From an uncultured Bacteroidales bacterium (GTDB lineage: Bacteria > Bacteroidota > Bacteroidia > Bacteroidales > Paludibacteraceae), in NCBI GenBank assembly GCA_900321775.1, contig ONXE01000063.1, positions 1 through 10,060 of the forward strand: a stretch of DNA of 10,060 bases, given 5' to 3'. Positions 7,910 to 10,060 of the stretch are shown piece after piece. Made by a program: the position numbers and the translations under genes. The notes beneath the pieces are model-generated. The model did not search any database. It was not told where the DNA came from and saw only the letters and a program-made list of their open reading frames with translations. Each line of letters begins with the position of its first letter. Positions within the stretch are counted from its first letter, which is position 1.

Positions 7910-8248
7910 TCAGCGGATGCTCACGGCCGGAACCGTGCTTTCTTTTACATTGCTGCCGGCGTCTTTGAGACGTTTGCTGACGACCGATTGCCTGGACATC
8001 TCCGTCAGTTCGGCGTTGACTGTCAGGTACTCGTAGTGCGCGTCTTGCAGGGCGCGGTTCAACTCCACGATGCGGGCCTGCTGACGCTGACTCTGATATC
8101 CCTCGAAGATATATACTATCAGCAGCACGAAAATCAGGCCGAAAAGCCTGTATTGCTTTCTGACCCATCCGCTGGTGAAGATGTTTCCGTTCAGAATATC
8201 TTGCAGTCTGATATGTTCTTTATGTTCGTTTTCTTCATTCATTGTCAT
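7910..8248 (-). CDS. ftsL: FtsL-like divisome protein of the Bacteroidota type
   Basis: This is a 112-residue protein with a hydrophilic N-terminal tail (1-34), a single membrane segment (about 35-49, LFGLIFVLLIVYIFE), then a heptad-like charged stretch (about 52-95) that should form a coiled coil. This is the classic layout of FtsL, a scaffold that joins the divisome and helps activate FtsW and FtsI. FtsL sequences diverge strongly, so the assignment rests on layout and on the place between rsmH and ftsI. It fits the FtsL-like family annotated in Bacteroidota. The start may be ATG 8248 or the ATG two codons later (8242). Upstream lies a 144-base gap with a hairpin array, so coupling to rsmH is unlikely. 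Downstream the gap to ftsI is 53 bases of heptad repeats. Confidence 0.88.
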   Translation of the reverse strand: MTMNEENEHKEHIRLQDILNGNIFTSGWVRKQYRLFGLIFVLLIVYIFEGYQSQRQQARIVELNRALQDAHYEYLTVNAELTEMSRQSVVSKRLKDAGSNVKESTVPAVSIR

Positions 8249-8252
8249 TCAA

Positions 8253-8360
8253 ACTACGTGTTGGTTAGCGGCAGAGCCGCTGTTAATGACTACGTGTTGG
8301 TGATCGCTGCGCGATGTTGATGAGCGGCAGAGCCGCTGTTGATGAGCTACGCTGTTTCTG
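8253..8360 (+). repeat. Modular hairpin-repeat array (six modules) between rsmH and ftsL
   Basis: On the plus strand the stretch is made of modules, each an odd-length palindrome beginning with A and ending with T, followed by a 7-base spacer. In order: ACTACGT+GTTGGTT, AGCGGCAGAGCCGCT+GTTAATG, ACTACGT+GTTGGTG, ATCGCTGCGCGAT+GTTGATG, AGCGGCAGAGCCGCT+GTTGATG and AGCTACGCT+GTTTCTG. Each palindrome folds on a 3-base loop (AGA, TGC or TAC). There is no T-run after the hairpins, so they are not intrinsic terminators. The array is transcribed within the operon, just upstream of the ftsL start. A longer copy lies at 9695-9873. Confidence 0.9.
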
Positions 8361-8369
8361 CCTGCGAGA

Positions 8370-8391
8370 GTAATACCATTGTAATACCATT
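8370..8391. repeat. Two tandem 11-base repeats just past the rsmH stop
   Basis: GTAATACCATT occurs twice in direct tandem on the plus strand, one base beyond the rsmH stop codon (8393-8395). Period and placement match the other 11-base arrays at 4277-4309 and 9480-9501. The unit shares only an ACCRT core with those, and in the other orientation, so common origin is uncertain. Confidence 0.75.
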
Positions 8392-8392
8392 C

Positions 8393-9361
8393 TCAGACCT
8401 TCTCCGCTATGCGGAGTTTGGCGCTGCGTGCGCGGGGATTGCGTTCCACTTCTTCCGCCGAGGCGGTGATGACCTGCCGGTTAATCAGGCGGAAAGGCGA
8501 GAGCGGGTTGCCGTAGAAATCTTTCTCCACTTTGCCTGTGAGATTGCCGCTCTTGAGGAAGTTTTTGACGATGCGGTCCTCCAGCGAGTGGTAGGTCAGT
8601 ACGGCGATGCGTCCGCCGGGTTTGAGCAGCGCTTTGGCACCTTCCAGCATCTCCTCCAGCGCGGCGGTCTCGTCGTTGACCTCCATGCGGATGGCCTGAA
8701 AGACGCGTGCCAGGTCTTTTTTGAAGCGCGGGTCTATCTCCAACTCGCCTTCTGTGATGGCAGGCATGCTGCCTATCACCGTTTTGGTCAGTTGTTCGGT
8801 GGACTTATATGGCTCGTCGTTTCTCTGCCCGACGATTCGTCGTGCCAATTGGCGGCTGTTCTTCAGTTCGCCGTACAGATAGAGAACGTCGGCCAACCGG
8901 TCTTCGGAGTAGGTGTTCAGCACATCTGCGGCCGTCTTGCCGCCTTGCCTGTTCATGCGCATATCCAGCGGGCCGGGGAAGCGGAACGAGAACCCGCGTT
9001 CGGCCTCGTCGAAATGGTGGAACGAGACGCCGAGGTCGGCCAGCAAACCGTCTATGCCGCTGCCAGGCACCTCGGGGTCATAGGCGGGGATGCCGTAGAA
9101 GTCCATGAAGTTTCTGACGTAGCGGAAGTTGCCGTGCACCAAGGTCCAGTTGTTGGCTTTGTTCTTTGTCTTTTCCGCTTCCACGAGGGCGTCCATGTCC
9201 TGGTCAAAGGAGAAGAGACGTCCTTGCTCCAGCCTCTGCAAGATGGCGCGACTATGCCCGCCGCCGCCGAGGGTGACGTCCACGTACACGCCTTCGGGGC
9301 TGATATTCAGTCCTTCCAATGTCTCCGTCAGGAGCGCAGGTATGTGGTAAGTAGTATCCAA
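8393..9361 (-). CDS. rsmH: RsmH (MraW), 16S rRNA (cytosine-1402-N4)-methyltransferase
   Basis: The predicted protein is 322 residues from a TTG start at 9361, close to the 313 of E. coli RsmH. It uses S-adenosylmethionine to methylate N4 of C1402 in 16S rRNA. Family marks are YHIPALLTETLEGL (5-18), the SAM loop VTLGGGGHSRAIL (29-41), GIDGLLADLGVSFHHFD, RGFSFRFPGPLDMRM and, near the C-terminus, AVLTYHSLEDRIVKNFL, ending with RNPRARSAKLRIAEKV. The frame stays open to an ATG at 9481, but the added 40 residues would be read through a terminator hairpin and a promoter and look unlike protein. The conserved region begins four residues after the TTG, which decides the start. The next gene, ftsL, is 144 bases away. 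RsmH commonly heads dcw clusters next to mraZ; no mraZ is seen here. Confidence 0.95.
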   Translation of the reverse strand: MDTTYHIPALLTETLEGLNISPEGVYVDVTLGGGGHSRAILQRLEQGRLFSFDQDMDALVEAEKTKNKANNWTLVHGNFRYVRNFMDFYGIPAYDPEVPGSGIDGLLADLGVSFHHFDEAERGFSFRFPGPLDMRMNRQGGKTAADVLNTYSEDRLADVLYLYGELKNSRQLARRIVGQRNDEPYKSTEQLTKTVIGSMPAITEGELEIDPRFKKDLARVFQAIRMEVNDETAALEEMLEGAKALLKPGGRIAVLTYHSLEDRIVKNFLKSGNLTGKVEKDFYGNPLSPFRLINRQVITASAEEVERNPRARSAKLRIAEKV

Positions 9362-9388
9362 TTTGCTTTGTTCACCTAAAACCGCCTG

Positions 9389-9420
9389 CAAAGATACTGC
9401 TTTTTTTTGACATGGCCAAA
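9389..9420 (-). promoter_or_regulatory. Bacteroidota-type promoter of the rsmH/dcw operon
   Basis: On the minus strand TTTG (9420-9417) is followed after exactly 20 bases by TATCTTTG (9396-9389). This is a full match to the known Bacteroidota primary-sigma consensus TTTG-N19-21-TAnnTTTG. Transcription should start a few bases further on, around 9380-9385, giving a leader of only about 20-25 bases before the TTG start of rsmH. An AGGTGA stretch in that leader could act as a weak ribosome site. Confidence 0.85.
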
Positions 9421-9438
9421 CTTTTTGCCAAAAAAATG

Positions 9439-9476
9439 AAAAAAAAAGCAAACGCCCCTTGTTGCGAGGCGTCTGC
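9439..9476 (-). terminator. Intrinsic terminator upstream of the rsmH promoter
   Basis: On the minus strand GCAGACGCCTC (9476-9466), a 7-base loop and GGGGCGTTTGC (9458-9448) form an 11-bp stem with two G-T pairs, followed directly by nine T residues (9447-9439). This is a textbook factor-independent terminator for transcripts coming from the right. It shields the dcw promoter, which begins 19 bases further on, from read-through. On the plus strand there is no good T-run, so it acts in one direction. Confidence 0.88.
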
Positions 9477-9479
9477 TTC

Positions 9480-9501
9480 ATCTTATGGTCATCTTATGGT
9501 T
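9480..9501. repeat. Two tandem 11-base repeats beside the terminator
   Basis: ATCTTATGGTC and ATCTTATGGTT are adjacent on the plus strand; on the minus strand they read AACCATAAGAT and GACCATAAGAT. They differ from the 4277-4309 units mainly by one transition (ACCAT for ACCGT). They lie immediately upstream of the terminator stem and about 12 bases after a TAG that ends a very short minus-strand reading frame. Confidence 0.85.
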
Positions 9502-9583
9502 CCCGTCTCAGCCTACATCTGTTTGCCGGTGGCGGAGAAGAATCGCTGAACGGTATCCGCCATCGGCACCACTTTTCTGCTGT

Positions 9584-9611
9584 CAAAGGTCAAAAGTCAA
9601 AGGTCTAAGGT
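9584..9611 (+). repeat. Four 7-base repeats upstream of the dcw cluster
   Basis: On the plus strand the units are CAAAGGT, CAAAAGT, CAAAGGT and CTAAGGT, followed by a decayed CGGTTTT. Composition and orientation match the first units of the array at 221-339. The CTAAGGT variant parallels the CTAAAGT in the ftsL-ftsI array, which supports a common family rather than chance. Confidence 0.85.
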
Positions 9612-9674
9612 CGGTTTTGTCAAAAAATAGACACTTTTCGGCAATTAGTGAACACAGATGTACAAAATAAGCAG

Positions 9675-9682
9675 TAATTTTG
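9675..9682 (+). promoter_or_regulatory. Possible plus-strand promoter -7 element
   Basis: TAATTTTG matches TAnnTTTG exactly, in an A/T-rich setting. No TTTG lies at the expected distance upstream (a 20-base spacer would end at AACA), so the -33 half is missing. If real, it would transcribe the hairpin array toward the right edge, perhaps into a gene beyond the window. Confidence 0.25.
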
Positions 9683-9694
9683 CGGCGATTTTTA

Positions 9695-9873
9695 ACTGCG
9701 TGTTGGGGAGCGGCGTGTTGATGAGCGGCAGAGCCGCTGTTAATGACTACGTGTTGGTGATCGCTGCGCGATGTTGGTGAGCGGCAGAGCCGCTGTTAAT
9801 GACTGCGTGTTGGTGATCGCTTCGCGATGTTGGTGAGCGGCAGAGCCGCTGTTGATGAGCTACGCTGTTAACA
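9695..9873 (+). repeat. Modular hairpin-repeat array, forward half
   Basis: The module grammar is as at 8253-8360: a palindrome A...T with a 3-base loop, then a 7-base spacer GTTRRTG. Modules are ACTGCGT (9695), a decayed AGCGGCGT (9709), AGCGGCAGAGCCGCT (9724), ACTACGT (9746), ATCGCTGCGCGAT (9760), AGCGGCAGAGCCGCT (9780), ACTGCGT (9802), ATCGCTTCGCGAT (9816), AGCGGCAGAGCCGCT (9836) and AGCTACGCT (9858). The four-module block of 56 bases at 9724-9779 is repeated at 9780-9835 with two changes, so this copy is the rsmH-ftsL array plus an internal duplication. Confidence 0.9.
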
Positions 9874-10060
9874 CGAAGTCATCAACAGCCCGCAGGGCTA
9901 AACAACACGCACGCGAAGCGATCGTCCGGAGCGCAGCGTAGGAAAGAAGTCAATAACAGCCCGCAGGGCTAAACAACACGCACGCGAAGCGATCGTCCGG
10001 AGCGCAGCGTAGGAAAGAAGTCAATAACAGCCCGCAGGGCTAAATAACACGAAGTTAATA
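9866..10060 (-). repeat. Modular hairpin-repeat array, inverted half with a 71-base tandem repeat
   Basis: From the GTTAAC palindrome (9867-9872) rightward the same grammar reads on the minus strand. Modules in plus-strand order are ACGAAGT (9873), AGCCCGCAGGGCT (9887), a 44-base composite (9907-9950), AGCCCGCAGGGCT (9958), the composite again (9978-10021), AGCCCGCAGGGCT (10029) and ACGAAGT (10049). On the minus strand the spacers read GTTGATG, GTTGTTT or GTTATTG. Starting at AACAG 9884, the period is exactly 71 bases (9884, 9955, 10026), giving two full copies and part of a third. The array probably continues past the window edge. Confidence 0.88.

Larger units (their letters stand above)
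9482..10060. other. Non-coding region upstream of the dcw cluster
   Basis: No credible gene lies in this stretch of about 580 bases. It holds, from left to right, an 11-base tandem pair, a minus-strand reading frame of 16-24 codons ending at 9513, four heptad repeats, an A/T-rich stretch with a possible plus-strand promoter element (TAATTTTG, 9675-9682), and then the long hairpin-repeat array to the window edge. mraZ, the usual neighbour of rsmH, is not found here. The plus-strand open frame at 9485-9670 runs through repeats and has no protein-like features. Confidence 0.75.

Noticed and set aside
8249..8262. Promoter just before ftsL (TAGTTTG on the minus strand)
   Set aside because: It has one base too few between TA and TTTG, no -33 element, and lies too close to the ATG.
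8267..8337. Intrinsic terminator between rsmH and ftsL
   Set aside because: The hairpins have no following T-run on either strand, and the genes on both sides belong to one functional cluster.
8339..9379. Long plus-strand open frame opposite rsmH (346 codons)
   Set aside because: It is the antisense of rsmH, whose product has clear family motifs along its whole length; the plus-strand product shows no recognisable domain.
9362..9481. Forty-residue N-terminal extension of RsmH from ATG 9481
   Set aside because: The stretch contains a terminator hairpin with a T-run and a perfect promoter, and its residues (poly-Phe, Lys, Gln) do not resemble RsmH.
9884..10060. CRISPR array
   Set aside because: The 71-base repeats are near-identical throughout with no unique spacers, they carry internal hairpins, and no cas gene is present.

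Overview
This window carries the first part of a division and cell-wall (dcw) cluster, all on the minus strand, so transcription runs from right to left. Gene order in that direction is rsmH, ftsL, ftsI, murE, mraY, murD, ftsW and the start of murG, which is cut by the left edge. Several traits point to Bacteroidota, most likely order Bacteroidales and perhaps a Prevotella-like genus. These are the gene order with no murF between murE and mraY, the short FtsL of the Bacteroidota type, an MraY with a long extra loop and an HDHFR motif, a FtsI with a C-terminal PASTA domain, a perfect Bacteroidota promoter (TTTG, 20 bases, TATCTTTG), and the absence of strong Shine-Dalgarno sites. The genus is inference; no rRNA or other marker is present.

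The genes act together. MurD and MurE add D-Glu and (by the DNPR motif) meso-diaminopimelate to the UDP-MurNAc peptide. MraY loads the finished precursor on undecaprenyl phosphate as lipid I, and MurG makes lipid II. FtsW polymerises lipid II and FtsI crosslinks it at the septum, with FtsL as part of the divisome scaffold. RsmH methylates 16S rRNA and is the usual passenger at the head of dcw clusters. Two junctions (ftsI/murE and mraY/murD) are tight ATGA overlaps, which suggests translational coupling.

The genes are ordinary; the unusual material lies between them. Four of the five loose junctions, and the 580 bases upstream of rsmH, hold simple or palindromic repeats. There are three arrays of a 7-base unit (CAAAGGT/CGAGAGT type; 17, 7 and 4 copies), three arrays of an 11-base unit at or just past stop codons, and two arrays of a modular hairpin repeat. 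Each hairpin module is an odd-length palindrome A...T with a 3-base loop, followed by a 7-base spacer GTTRRTG. The larger hairpin array, at the right edge, switches strand at a GTTAAC palindrome and continues as a 71-base tandem repeat. An intrinsic terminator and then the promoter lie between these repeats and rsmH, so the cluster appears to begin at rsmH. No mraZ lies within the roughly 580 bases upstream.

Both rsmH and ftsI appear to start with TTG. I see no mobile element, CRISPR array, tRNA or rRNA.
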